Shown here piece after piece: positions 1 through 7,267 of a stretch of DNA of 64,000 nucleotides (position 1 is its first letter; each line of letters opens with the position of its first letter). Source of the stretch: Tianweitania sp. UT-5YL-CI-8 (GTDB lineage Bacteria > Pseudomonadota > Alphaproteobacteria > Rhizobiales > Rhizobiaceae). Below the pieces are notes generated by a model. That model was not told the origin of the DNA and did no database searches. It saw only the letters and a list, made by a program, of their open reading frames with translations. The stretch spans positions 1 to 64,000 of the forward strand of contig NZ_JASCRR010000005.1 of assembly GCF_030010215.1 (NCBI RefSeq), written 5' to 3'. Made by a program: the position numbers and the translations under genes.

Positions 1-127
1 CATACGCCTTGTACTCGCCAAAGTACTTCGTGATCGCCGCCGTCAGCGACGTCTTGCCATGGTCGACGTGACCAATCGTGCCAATGTTCACATGAGGCTT
101 ATTACGCTCGAATTTACCTTTTGCCAT
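1..127 (-). CDS. tuf: Elongation factor Tu, N-terminal 42 codons (runs off the window)
   Basis: The reverse strand reads into the first 42 residues of EF-Tu, the GTPase that delivers aminoacyl-tRNA to the ribosome. The start [20 protein letters not shown] and the P-loop GHVDHGKT at residues 19-26 are unmistakable. The ATG lies at 127-125 and is preceded on the minus strand by a purine-rich ribosome binding site (GGAAAGAG). The rest of the gene lies beyond position 1. tRNA-Gly and tRNA-Tyr lie just upstream on the same strand, as in the tufB transcription unit of enterobacteria, so a shared transcript is likely. Confidence 0.97.
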   Translation of the reverse strand, partial: MAKGKFERNKPHVNIGTIGHVDHGKTSLTAAITKYFGEYKAY

Positions 128-318
128 CGTCTCTTTCCTTGGGCGTCGGGACCGTGGTTCCGGTTGGATGCGCGGCGATTAACGAGAAAGGCGTAAAAAT
201 ACAAGTGCCTTTTGCCCGTCGCCGCCAGGCGAAGACCATCGATGAACCGACTTGTCGGGGATGTGGGGCCTATATAGGCATCACGGCTTCGTTATGGAAG
301 GGCCGGGCCTTGGCAATC

Positions 319-392
319 TGGAGCGGGTAGCGGGAATCGAACCCGCGTATTCAGCTTGGAAGGCTGCTGCTCTACCATTGAGCTATACCCGC
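319..392 (-). tRNA. tRNA-Gly (anticodon TCC)
   Basis: The reverse complement folds as a complete cloverleaf. The acceptor GCGGGTA pairs with TACCCGC, the T arm carries GGTTCGATTCC, and the anticodon loop CTTCCAA places TCC at positions 34-36. A 3' CCA is encoded at 321-319. It lies 28 bases downstream of tRNA-Tyr and about 190 bases upstream of tuf, all on the minus strand. Confidence 0.96.
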
Positions 393-420
393 GCCGCTTT
401 CCAAGGCTTCGGAGCTGCAG

Positions 421-505
421 TGGTGGAGGGAGTTGGATTTGAACCAACGTAGGCATAGCCAACGGATTTACAGTCCGTCCCCTTTAACCACTCGGGCATC
501 CCTCC
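421..505 (-). tRNA. tRNA-Tyr (anticodon GTA)
   Basis: This is an 85-base class II tRNA on the reverse strand with acceptor GGAGGGA / TCCCTCC, an encoded CCA at 423-421, a long variable arm, and the anticodon stem-loop GGACTGTAAATCC with GTA as anticodon. It is the first of the tRNA-Tyr, tRNA-Gly, tuf series. Confidence 0.96.
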
Positions 506-701
506 AGACCGCAGTCGAAGCCGTGCAACGAGGCATTCGCCGATCCCGTGTTTGGCTTCAAGCCCCACCCGAAATCTGCGATGCGCTTATGGCGGCAAGG
601 TTTTGGACTGTCAACCGCGCATGAGACGTTTGCCGTCGATAATTTTGAATTGCCCGCAGCCTGCCATATCCAAAACGCGCTTTGCCCCTTATAGGAAGCG
701 C

Positions 702-1559
702 ATGAGCGATCCTAAAAAACCCGGCACCCCGAAAGACACCCACTACGCCAAGCTGCGTCGCACCTTTCGCGACCAGAAAGCCGGCGGCGCACCGGAATTT
801 CGTCCCAAGCAGCACGTGCCGCCGGGCGAGAACCCGCAGGGTGGGCGCGTCCGGCTTTACGGCCTGCATACGGTTCGCGCCGCCCTCGACAATCCTAAGC
901 GCAAGATCAAGCGCATGCTGATTACGCGCAACGCGCAGGAACGGCTGGAGATAGCTGACATCGCCGCCCTGCCCTTCCCCGTTGAGCTGGCCGAGCCGCG
1001 CGACATCGACCGTATCACCGGCAGCGACGCGGTGCATCAGGGCGTGGTGATCGAGGCGGAGCCGCTGCGCCCCAAGGATATCTCGGCACTCGGCGACACG
1101 CCGCTGGTTCTCGTTCTCGACCAGGTCACCGACCCGCACAATGTCGGCGCCATCATCCGTTCCGCCGTGGCTTTCGGCGCCGGCGCGCTCTTGATCACCT
1201 CGCGTCACAGCCCGCAGGAATCGGGCGTGCTGGCGAAATCGGCATCCGGAGCGCTTGAGCACATCGATATGATCGAGGTCCGCAACCTCGCCGACGCCAT
1301 TGAGAAACTGCACGAGGCCGGCTTCGAGACCATCGGGCTCGATTCGGAAGGCCCTGCGGAATTGGAGACGACATTTGCCGGCAAGCGCATCGCCCTGGTT
1401 CTCGGTGCCGAAGGCAAGGGCCTCCGTCAAAAGACGCGCGAGACGGTGACCTCACTGGCGCGGCTCGACATGCCGGGGGCGATTCGCTCGCTCAACGTGT
1501 CGAACGCCGCCGCCATCGCCCTTTATGCCGCCCGGAGCTTTCTGAAGACCCGTGCCTAA
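702..1559 (+). CDS. rlmB: 23S rRNA (guanosine-2'-O)-methyltransferase RlmB (SpoU/TrmH family)
   Basis: This 285-residue SpoU-class methyltransferase is expected to 2'-O-methylate G2251 in the 23S rRNA peptidyl-transferase P loop using S-adenosylmethionine. An N-terminal substrate-binding domain (about residues 45-125) includes RLYGLHTVRAAL. The trefoil-knot domain shows all three SPOUT motifs: DQVTDPHNVGAIIRSA, VLGAEGKGLR and the C-terminal SLNVSNAAAIALY. The reading frame is open further upstream, but the ATG at 702 has an AGGAAG site eight bases or so before it and gives the usual family length. The gene sits between tRNA-Tyr and tRNA-Thr on the opposite strand. A paralogous SpoU function cannot be excluded, but RlmB fits best. 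Confidence 0.92.
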   Translation: MSDPKKPGTPKDTHYAKLRRTFRDQKAGGAPEFRPKQHVPPGENPQGGRVRLYGLHTVRAALDNPKRKIKRMLITRNAQERLEIADIAALPFPVELAEPRDIDRITGSDAVHQGVVIEAEPLRPKDISALGDTPLVLVLDQVTDPHNVGAIIRSAVAFGAGALLITSRHSPQESGVLAKSASGALEHIDMIEVRNLADAIEKLHEAGFETIGLDSEGPAELETTFAGKRIALVLGAEGKGLRQKTRETVTSLARLDMPGAIRSLNVSNAAAIALYAARSFLKTRA

Positions 1560-1616
1560 GCCAATGGGTCGCTCCCGTCTCCGTCCTCTCCCTAGCCTGC
1601 GCAGGTCGTCTCAAAC

Positions 1617-2093
1617 ATGAGCCTGGACTCCGTCAAAGCTTTCCTCGCCGCCAATGCGCCCGATATCGAAGTCATCGAAACCGCCGGCAGTTCCGCGACC
1701 GTGGTGCTGGCCGCCGAGGCGCATGGCGTCGAACCCGGCCAGATCGCCAAGACCCTGTGCCTGCGGGTCGGCGGCACGACAATGCTGATCGTCGCACGTG
1801 GCGATGCGCGGCTGGACAACCGGAAATTTCGCGATGCCTTCGGCGGCAAGCCGCGCATGCTGGATGCCGAACAGGTCGTCGAGCTCACCAGCCACCCGGT
1901 CGGCGGCGTCTGCCCCTTCGGCCTGCGGCAGCCTCTGCCGATCTATTGCGACGTGTCCCTGCGTGACTACGACGAGGTCGTGCCGGCCGCCGGCGCCACC
2001 AACGCCGCTGTGCGCATCGGCGTCGAGCGCCTCGCCGAGCTCGTCAACGCGCAATGGTGCGATGTCTGCCAGGAGCAGGCGTCAGGCGCATAG
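1617..2093 (+). CDS. YbaK/EbsC-type aminoacyl-tRNA deacylase family protein
   Basis: This 158-residue protein consists of a single YbaK/prolyl-tRNA-synthetase-insertion domain. Family members hydrolyse mischarged tRNAs, such as Cys-tRNA(Pro), in trans. Features seen include the early VIETAGSSATVVLAAEAHGV segment, the lysine in GQIAKTLCLR that corresponds to the conserved functional lysine of the family, and the C-terminal glycine/alanine-rich turn with AAGATNAAVRI. The ATG at 1617 lies 57 bases after rlmB with no obvious terminator between, so the two may be cotranscribed. The exact tRNA substrate cannot be read from sequence; ProX or YeaK-like specificities remain possible. Confidence 0.87.
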   Translation: MSLDSVKAFLAANAPDIEVIETAGSSATVVLAAEAHGVEPGQIAKTLCLRVGGTTMLIVARGDARLDNRKFRDAFGGKPRMLDAEQVVELTSHPVGGVCPFGLRQPLPIYCDVSLRDYDEVVPAAGATNAAVRIGVERLAELVNAQWCDVCQEQASGA

Positions 2094-2105
2094 ATTGATA
2101 AAGGC

Positions 2106-2181
2106 TGGTGCCCCCGGCAGGAATCGAACCCGCGACCTTCGGTTTACAAAACCGCTGCTCTACCAGCTGAGCTACAAGGGC
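2106..2181 (-). tRNA. tRNA-Thr (anticodon TGT)
   Basis: This 76-base cloverleaf lies on the reverse strand. The acceptor GCCCTTG pairs with CGGGGGC, using two G-U pairs. The D arm is GTAGCTCAGCTGGTAGAGC, the anticodon stem-loop CGGTTTTGTAAACCG carries TGT, and the T loop is GTTCGATTC. CCA is encoded at 2108-2106. It is separated from tRNA-Tyr and tRNA-Gly by rlmB and the YbaK gene on the other strand. Confidence 0.96.
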
Positions 2182-2340
2182 ACGGCGCTCCGTTACCACA
2201 TCTGGCCCAACAGTAAAGAAAATTTCGCACAGCTCGGTTTCGTTTCCAGCCTGAGTTCGCACGAGGGATCGATCTTAAAAAACCTGATCCGAATCCCTAA
2301 ATCCGGATTGTGGATAGTCCACGCGAAACGGGGGTTGCCG

Positions 2341-2508
2341 ATGATCAGATTTGTGCTTCTCGCTGTTGCCGTTGTCGTGCTCTGGTTCCTGCTGCTCAAG
2401 CTCTACAAGGAAACCAAGGCCAAACGAATCGACTGGACCGGCATCGCCGCCATCATCGGCTTTGTCGTGCTCGCCTTCTATCTGCGCCACGCCACCGGCT
2501 TGGGCTGA
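2341..2508 (+). CDS. Small inner-membrane protein of unknown function (55 residues)
   Basis: The ATG at 2341 follows a GGGG-rich stretch (acgggggttgccg) and opens a 55-codon frame. Residues 2-20 form one hydrophobic helix (IRFVLLAVAVVVLWFLLL). A basic stretch KLYKETKAKR follows, then a second hydrophobic helix at about residues 36-48. This suggests a hairpin membrane protein with a short charged cytoplasmic or periplasmic loop. It lies 92 bases upstream of nadK on the same strand and may share its transcript. I do not recognise a named family. The regular codon use and membrane pattern support a real gene. Confidence 0.65.
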   Translation: MIRFVLLAVAVVVLWFLLLKLYKETKAKRIDWTGIAAIIGFVVLAFYLRHATGLG

Positions 2509-2600
2509 AGACTTTGCAGCCGAAAAATGCCGTGCTACGTCCCCGGCACACAAGCACGGTCGGCAACGACCGGTTGGGATGCACAACAGGGGCCGGCCAG

Positions 2601-3359
2601 ATGAAATTCTCCGTCGTAAGCTCCGACGCGCCCGATGCGCGTGAAGCCGCCGAGCGGCTGTGCAAGCGCTATGGCAAGACATCCATCGCCGATGCCGATG
2701 TCGTCGTGGCCCTTGGCGGCGACGGCTTCCTGCTCCAGACGCTGCGCGAGACGATGAGTTCCGGCAAGCGCGTCTACGGCATGAATCGCGGCACAATCGG
2801 CTTCCTCATGAACGAATACCGCGAAGACGATCTCGAAGAGCGGATCGCCAGCGCCGTTGCAGAGACGATTCGTCCGCTCGAAATGACGGTCGTCGACCAT
2901 GACGGCCTCGAAACCCAGGCGCTGGCGATCAACGAGGTATCGCTGTTGCGCCAGTCCTATCAGGCGGCGCGCCTGCGCATCACCATCGACGGCCAGGTTC
3001 GGCTTGAGGACCTGATCTGCGACGGCGTTATGGTAGCGACCCCTGCCGGTTCGACCGCCTACAATCTTTCGGCGCATGGGCCGATCCTGCCGCTCGACGC
3101 GCCTTTGCTGGCTTTGACCCCGGTCAGCCCGTTTCGTCCGCGGCGCTGGCGCGGCGCTCTTCTGCCGAAAACGGCTGAAGTTCGTTTCGATGTGCTGGAA
3201 GAAGGCAAGCGCCCGGTCAACGCGGTGGCCGATCACACGGAAGTCAAATCCGCGCTGTCGGTCACCGTCAGGGAATCGCCATCGGCAACGGCGACCTTGC
3301 TGTTCGATGCCGGCCAGTCCTGGAAAGAACGCATCCTCGCCGAGCAGTTCAAATACTGA
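2601..3359 (+). CDS. nadK: NAD kinase
   Basis: NadK phosphorylates NAD to NADP using ATP, setting the cell's NADPH pool. The 252-residue protein is the short rhizobial form. It shows the diagnostic GGDG motif at residues 39-42 (VVVALGGDGFLLQTL), the second family motif MVATPAGSTAYNLSAHGPI near residue 150, and the C-terminal RPVNAVADHTEVKS segment. The start at 2601 was chosen because it gives the normal family N-terminus; the longer upstream frame overlaps the preceding small gene. The next gene, a helicase, begins 169 bases further on. Confidence 0.95.
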   Translation: MKFSVVSSDAPDAREAAERLCKRYGKTSIADADVVVALGGDGFLLQTLRETMSSGKRVYGMNRGTIGFLMNEYREDDLEERIASAVAETIRPLEMTVVDHDGLETQALAINEVSLLRQSYQAARLRITIDGQVRLEDLICDGVMVATPAGSTAYNLSAHGPILPLDAPLLALTPVSPFRPRRWRGALLPKTAEVRFDVLEEGKRPVNAVADHTEVKSALSVTVRESPSATATLLFDAGQSWKERILAEQFKY

Positions 3360-3528
3360 GCCGCTATTCCCTCGACCAGCCTCCGTTCGCGGCAAATGAC
3401 CAACATTACGCCAGTTTAAGTTGACAATCCGCGGCGCAAACTCTATCGCGATGCAGCATGAAGCGGACGCCGGGCGCCCGCCGTGGCTTATGCCGCGCAA
3501 CTCTTCAAGATGAAGACAGTCACAAAAC

Positions 3529-5064
3529 TTGTCAGAAGACACCCAGACCGCTCCAGAAGCGTTGACTTTCGCAGACCTCGGCCTCTCGCCGAAGGTTCTT
3601 TCCGCCGTCATCGATGCCGGATACACCAAACCGACACCGATCCAGGAAGGCGCCATTCCGCACGCGCTCCAGGGCAAGGACGTCCTGGGCATCGCCCAGA
3701 CCGGCACCGGAAAGACCGCGTCTTTCGTGTTGCCGATGCTGACGCGCTTGGAAAAGGGCCGCGCCAGGGCGCGCATGCCGCGCACTCTCATCCTCGAGCC
3801 GACGCGTGAGCTTGCGGCACAGGTTGAAGAAAACTTCATAAAGTACGGCAAAAACAACCGGCTTACGGTTGCCCTGCTGATCGGTGGCGTTTCCTTCGAC
3901 GAGCAGCTCAAGAAGCTTGAGCGCGGCGTCGATGTGCTGATTGCCACGCCGGGCCGCCTGCTCGATCACTTCGAGCGCGGCAAGCTTTTGCTCACCGGCG
4001 TTGAAATTCTTGTCATCGACGAAGCCGACCGCATGCTCGACATGGGTTTCATCCCCGACATCGAGCGCATCTGCAAGCTTATCCCCTTTACCCGACAGAC
4101 GCTGTTCTTCTCGGCAACCATGCCGCCGGAGATCACCAAGCTGACCGAGCAGTTTCTTCATGCGCCCGTGCGCGTGGAAGTGGCGAAAGCTTCGAGCACA
4201 GCCCTAACGGTGACGCAGCAGTTGGTGAAGTCCGGTTCCAAGCCCTGGGACAAGCGCGAGACGCTGCGCCGCCTCATCATTGAGGAAGGCGACAACATCA
4301 AGAATGCGATCATCTTCTGCAATCGCAAGGTCGATGTCGCCGAACTGTTCCGGTCGCTGGTCAAGCACGAGTTCGATGCGGGCGCACTGCATGGCGACAT
4401 GGATCAGCGGGCGCGTACAGCGATGTTGAACGGCTTTCGCGAAGGCAAACTGCGCCTTCTCGTGGCGTCCGACGTCGCCGCGCGCGGTCTCGACATTCCC
4501 GATGTCAGCCACGTCTTCAATTTCGACGTGCCGATCCATGCCGAGGACTATGTCCACCGCATCGGTCGCACCGGCCGCGCCGGTCGGTCCGGCAAAGCTT
4601 TCACCATCGTCACGCGCTCCGACAACAAATATGTCGACGCGATCCAGAAGCTGATCGGCAATCAGATCGAGTGGCTGGACGGCGACATGACGACGCTTCC
4701 CGCGCCGGTGGAAGGCGACGACGCCCCGCGCCGTGGCCGCGGCCCCAGCAAGCGCGCTGGCGGAAAAGACGAGAGCAGGCGCGGCGGACGCAAGGACGAC
4801 AGCAGACGCGAACGCCGTCCTGAAGCGGAGAAATCCGAACAGCCGGAAATCGTGGAAGCTGCTGTTGAGGTCGCCGAGGAGCCGGTCGTCTTGGTCGCGA
4901 CCGAAGAACGGCGCGACCGTCGCGATTCGATCCGCAATGGCAATACGGACCGCAAGCAGCAGAATCGCCGTGGTGGCCGCGACCGGCATGAGGATGACGA
5001 CAACAATGTGCTGGGCTTCGGCTCTGATATCCCGGCCTTCATGTTGATCGAACCCAAGTTCTGA
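3529..5064 (+). CDS. DEAD-box ATP-dependent RNA helicase
   Basis: This 511-residue superfamily 2 helicase unwinds short RNA duplexes in ribosome assembly or mRNA decay. The Q motif with PTPIQ lies near residue 36, Walker A AQTGTGKT at 56-63, PTRELA near 99, DEAD at 164-167, SAT near 195 and HRIGRTGR near 343. After about residue 400 comes a low-complexity basic tail rich in Arg, Gly, Asp and Glu, typical of RNA-binding tails. The start is TTG at 3529; no better in-frame ATG gives the normal N-terminus. A strong terminator follows 21 bases after the stop. RhlE or DeaD subfamily membership is not settled; a second DEAD-box gene lies at 32.3-33.6 kb. Confidence 0.93.
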   Translation: MSEDTQTAPEALTFADLGLSPKVLSAVIDAGYTKPTPIQEGAIPHALQGKDVLGIAQTGTGKTASFVLPMLTRLEKGRARARMPRTLILEPTRELAAQVEENFIKYGKNNRLTVALLIGGVSFDEQLKKLERGVDVLIATPGRLLDHFERGKLLLTGVEILVIDEADRMLDMGFIPDIERICKLIPFTRQTLFFSATMPPEITKLTEQFLHAPVRVEVAKASSTALTVTQQLVKSGSKPWDKRETLRRLIIEEGDNIKNAIIFCNRKVDVAELFRSLVKHEFDAGALHGDMDQRARTAMLNGFREGKLRLLVASDVAARGLDIPDVSHVFNFDVPIHAEDYVHRIGRTGRAGRSGKAFTIVTRSDNKYVDAIQKLIGNQIEWLDGDMTTLPAPVEGDDAPRRGRGPSKRAGGKDESRRGGRKDDSRRERRPEAEKSEQPEIVEAAVEVAEEPVVLVATEERRDRRDSIRNGNTDRKQQNRRGGRDRHEDDDNNVLGFGSDIPAFMLIEPKF

Positions 5065-5085
5065 ATTCAGCAATCACCGGATATG

Positions 5086-5112
5086 AAAATGGCCCGTCGG
5101 GGCCATTTTTTT
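5086..5112 (+). terminator. Rho-independent terminator after the DEAD-box helicase gene
   Basis: A perfect 9-bp stem AAAATGGCC / GGCCATTTT with a 6-base loop is followed by a run of eight T. A short T tract on the other strand means it may also stop transcription of the converging OmpA-like gene. Confidence 0.88.
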
Positions 5113-5176
5113 GGACTGAACTTCACCAGTCGGCGGAGCGTGTCAGACGCCACTCCACCTCCCCAAAGCAGATCGA

Positions 5177-5824
5177 TCAGGTCAGCGGCGACAGCTGGAT
5201 TTCGACGCGACGGTTCTGCGCCCGTCCGTCCGCCGTATCGTTGGACGCTATCGGTCGCGTCGGGCCAAAGCCGGTGATCGCAAAGCGACGCGTATCGACA
5301 CCCTGCGCGGACAGATAATTGGCAACCGACATGGCGCGGCGCTGCGACAGGTCCATATTGTGCTGCATGCCGCCGGTGGAGTCTGTATGGCCATAGACGT
5401 CGACGATGGTCTGGTTGAACTTTTTCAGCACGATCGCGACCGAGTTCAAAGTCGGATAGAAGGCGGACTTCACCGTGTCCTGATCGGTGCCGAAGGTGAT
5501 GTTGGACGGCATGTTCAACACGATCTGATCGCCAATGCGCGTGACGCTGACGCCGGTGCCTTGCAACTGCGCGCGCAGTTCGGCTTCCTGGCGATCCATG
5601 TAATTGCCGGCCAGACCGCCGGCCAAGGCGCCCACGCCGGCGCCGATCAACGCATTGCGGCGGTCATCGCCGCCTGCCAGCATGCCAAGACCCGCGCCTG
5701 CCACGGCGCCGAGGCCGGCCATCGATGCGGTGTTTGAAATCCTCTGCTGACCGGTAAACGGGTCTGTCGTGCACGCGCCCAGCAGCATTGAGGCGCCAAC
5801 GACGCCGATAATCGTTTTCTTCAT
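5177..5824 (-). CDS. OmpA-family outer-membrane lipoprotein with glycine-zipper segment
   Basis: The 215-residue product starts with a lipoprotein signal peptide whose lipobox LLGAC puts the lipidated cysteine at residue 18. Residues 36-77 are Gly/Ala rich (AGLGAVAGAGLGMLAGG and IGAGVGALAGGLAGNYMD) and match a glycine-zipper membrane segment. The C-terminal 110 residues form an OmpA-like peptidoglycan-binding domain with VYGHTDSTG, LSQRRAMSVANYL and DGRAQNRRVEI. This domain architecture resembles YiaD/Pal-type anchors linking the outer membrane to peptidoglycan. The ATG at 5824 was chosen over the longer frame because it begins the signal peptide and is preceded by an AGGAGAGGG-like site. Confidence 0.93.
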   Translation of the reverse strand: MKKTIIGVVGASMLLGACTTDPFTGQQRISNTASMAGLGAVAGAGLGMLAGGDDRRNALIGAGVGALAGGLAGNYMDRQEAELRAQLQGTGVSVTRIGDQIVLNMPSNITFGTDQDTVKSAFYPTLNSVAIVLKKFNQTIVDVYGHTDSTGGMQHNMDLSQRRAMSVANYLSAQGVDTRRFAITGFGPTRPIASNDTADGRAQNRRVEIQLSPLT

Positions 5825-6012
5825 GGTTTTCCCTCTCCTACGGTAGGCATAACCCGCCGCATATACACGGATGCGATTCCAAGGGTTTTCTAGCACGAAA
5901 TACGGCGAAAACCGGAGCCGAGACGCCTGGAAAAAAGCTTCAGGATTATTTTTCATGGCGTTCTCATGCCCGCCCGCCAGGTAGCCGATCAAGTGGATCG
6001 GCTACCCTATAA

Positions 6013-7144
6013 TCAGGCGATGTCTTCGATCGCCGGCGATACGCCGCCTTCGATTCGATGCGCAAGCGATGCTTCCATGAACTCGTCGAGGTCACCGTCG
6101 AGCACGTCCGACGGGCTTGTGCTTTCCATACCCGTCCGCAAATCCTTGACGAGCTGATAGGGCTGCAACACGTAGGAGCGGATCTGGTGTCCCCAGCCGA
6201 TGTCGGTCTTGGAAGCTTCCGTGGCGTTGGCCACTGCTTCCCGCTTCTTCAGCTCTTCCTCATACAGGCGCGACCGCAGCATCTCCCAGGCTTTCGCCTT
6301 GTTCTTATGCTGCGAACGCTCCGCCTGGCAGGCAACCGCGATTCCGGTCGCGATATGCGTGATACGCACCGCAGAATCCGTCGTGTTGACATGCTGGCCG
6401 CCCGAACCCGAGGCACGGTAGGTGTCGATCCGGACATCGGATTCGTTGACGTCGATCTCGATGGAATCGTCGATCACCGGATAAACCCATATCGACGAGA
6501 ACGAGGTATGGCGTCGGGCATTGCTGTCATACGGCGAGATACGCACCAGGCGATGCACGCCCGATTCCGTCTTCAGCCAGCCATAAGCATTGTGGCCTCG
6601 GATCACCAAGGTGGCGGACTTGATTCCAGCCTCCTCGCCGTCATGGACTTCCAACACCTCGACCTTGAAACGGCGTCGTTCGGCCCAGCGGGTGTACATG
6701 CGCAGCAGCATGTTGGCCCAGTCCTGGCTTTCCGTACCGCCTGCGCCGGCGTGAACCTCGAGATAGGTGTCATTCGAGTCGGCTTCGCCGGACAGGAGAT
6801 TCTCGATCTGCCGAGCCTTGATCTCGCCGGACATAGAACGGATCGCCGCTTCAGCCTCATCGATGACGCTCTGGTCGCCCTCTTCCTCGCCCAGCTCTAT
6901 AAGGCTGACATTATCCTCCAATCCCTGGCTCAGGCCGTTGATGGACCGTATATTGTCATCGAGCGACTGGCGTTCGCGCATCAGCTTCTGGGCTTCCTGC
7001 GGATCGTTCCAGAGGCTCGCGTCCTCGGCACGCATGTTCAGGTATTCAAGCCTCTTTATGGCCTGATCCCAGTCAAAGATGCCTCCTCAGCAGGCCAATG
7101 GCCTGCTTGATTTCGTCGACAAGGTTCTGCGTTTCCGCGCGCAT
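6013..7144 (-). CDS. prfB: Peptide chain release factor 2, with programmed +1 frameshift
   Basis: RF2 reads UGA and UAA stop codons and triggers peptide release through its GGQ motif, here near residue 247 in [19 protein letters not shown]. The gene is in two frames. An ATG at 7144-7142 opens 23 codons ending CTT followed by TGA at 7075-7073. Skipping one base continues as [20 protein letters not shown] and then the long frame, for a total of 376 residues. This is the classical autoregulatory arrangement. The codon-recognition loop reads SPYDS where E. coli RF2 has SPFDS. The gene lies between mrcA and the OmpA-like lipoprotein, all on the minus strand. Confidence 0.95.
7072..7087 (-). promoter_or_regulatory. 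prfB +1 programmed frameshift signal
   Basis: On the minus strand an internal Shine-Dalgarno AGGAGG (7087-7082) sits three bases before the slippery CTT (7078-7076), followed by TGA and then C. This matches the conserved prfB element in which low RF2 levels favour slippage past its own UGA stop, giving feedback control of RF2. Confidence 0.93.
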
Positions 7145-7267
7145 GGCTGGCTCTATCTTCCCGTGAGTGAAGGGGATTTATGTCGGCGCGGACCATAGGC
7201 ATGGCTTCGTCGCCTGTAAAGCAAAATGGCGGGACGATCCGTCCCGCCACGGCTAACCTTTTCGCAG

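Noticed and set aside
2535-3947. A 470-codon minus-strand frame across nadK and the helicase start
   Set aside because: It overlaps two well-supported plus-strand genes, has no recognisable domain and no ribosome binding site.
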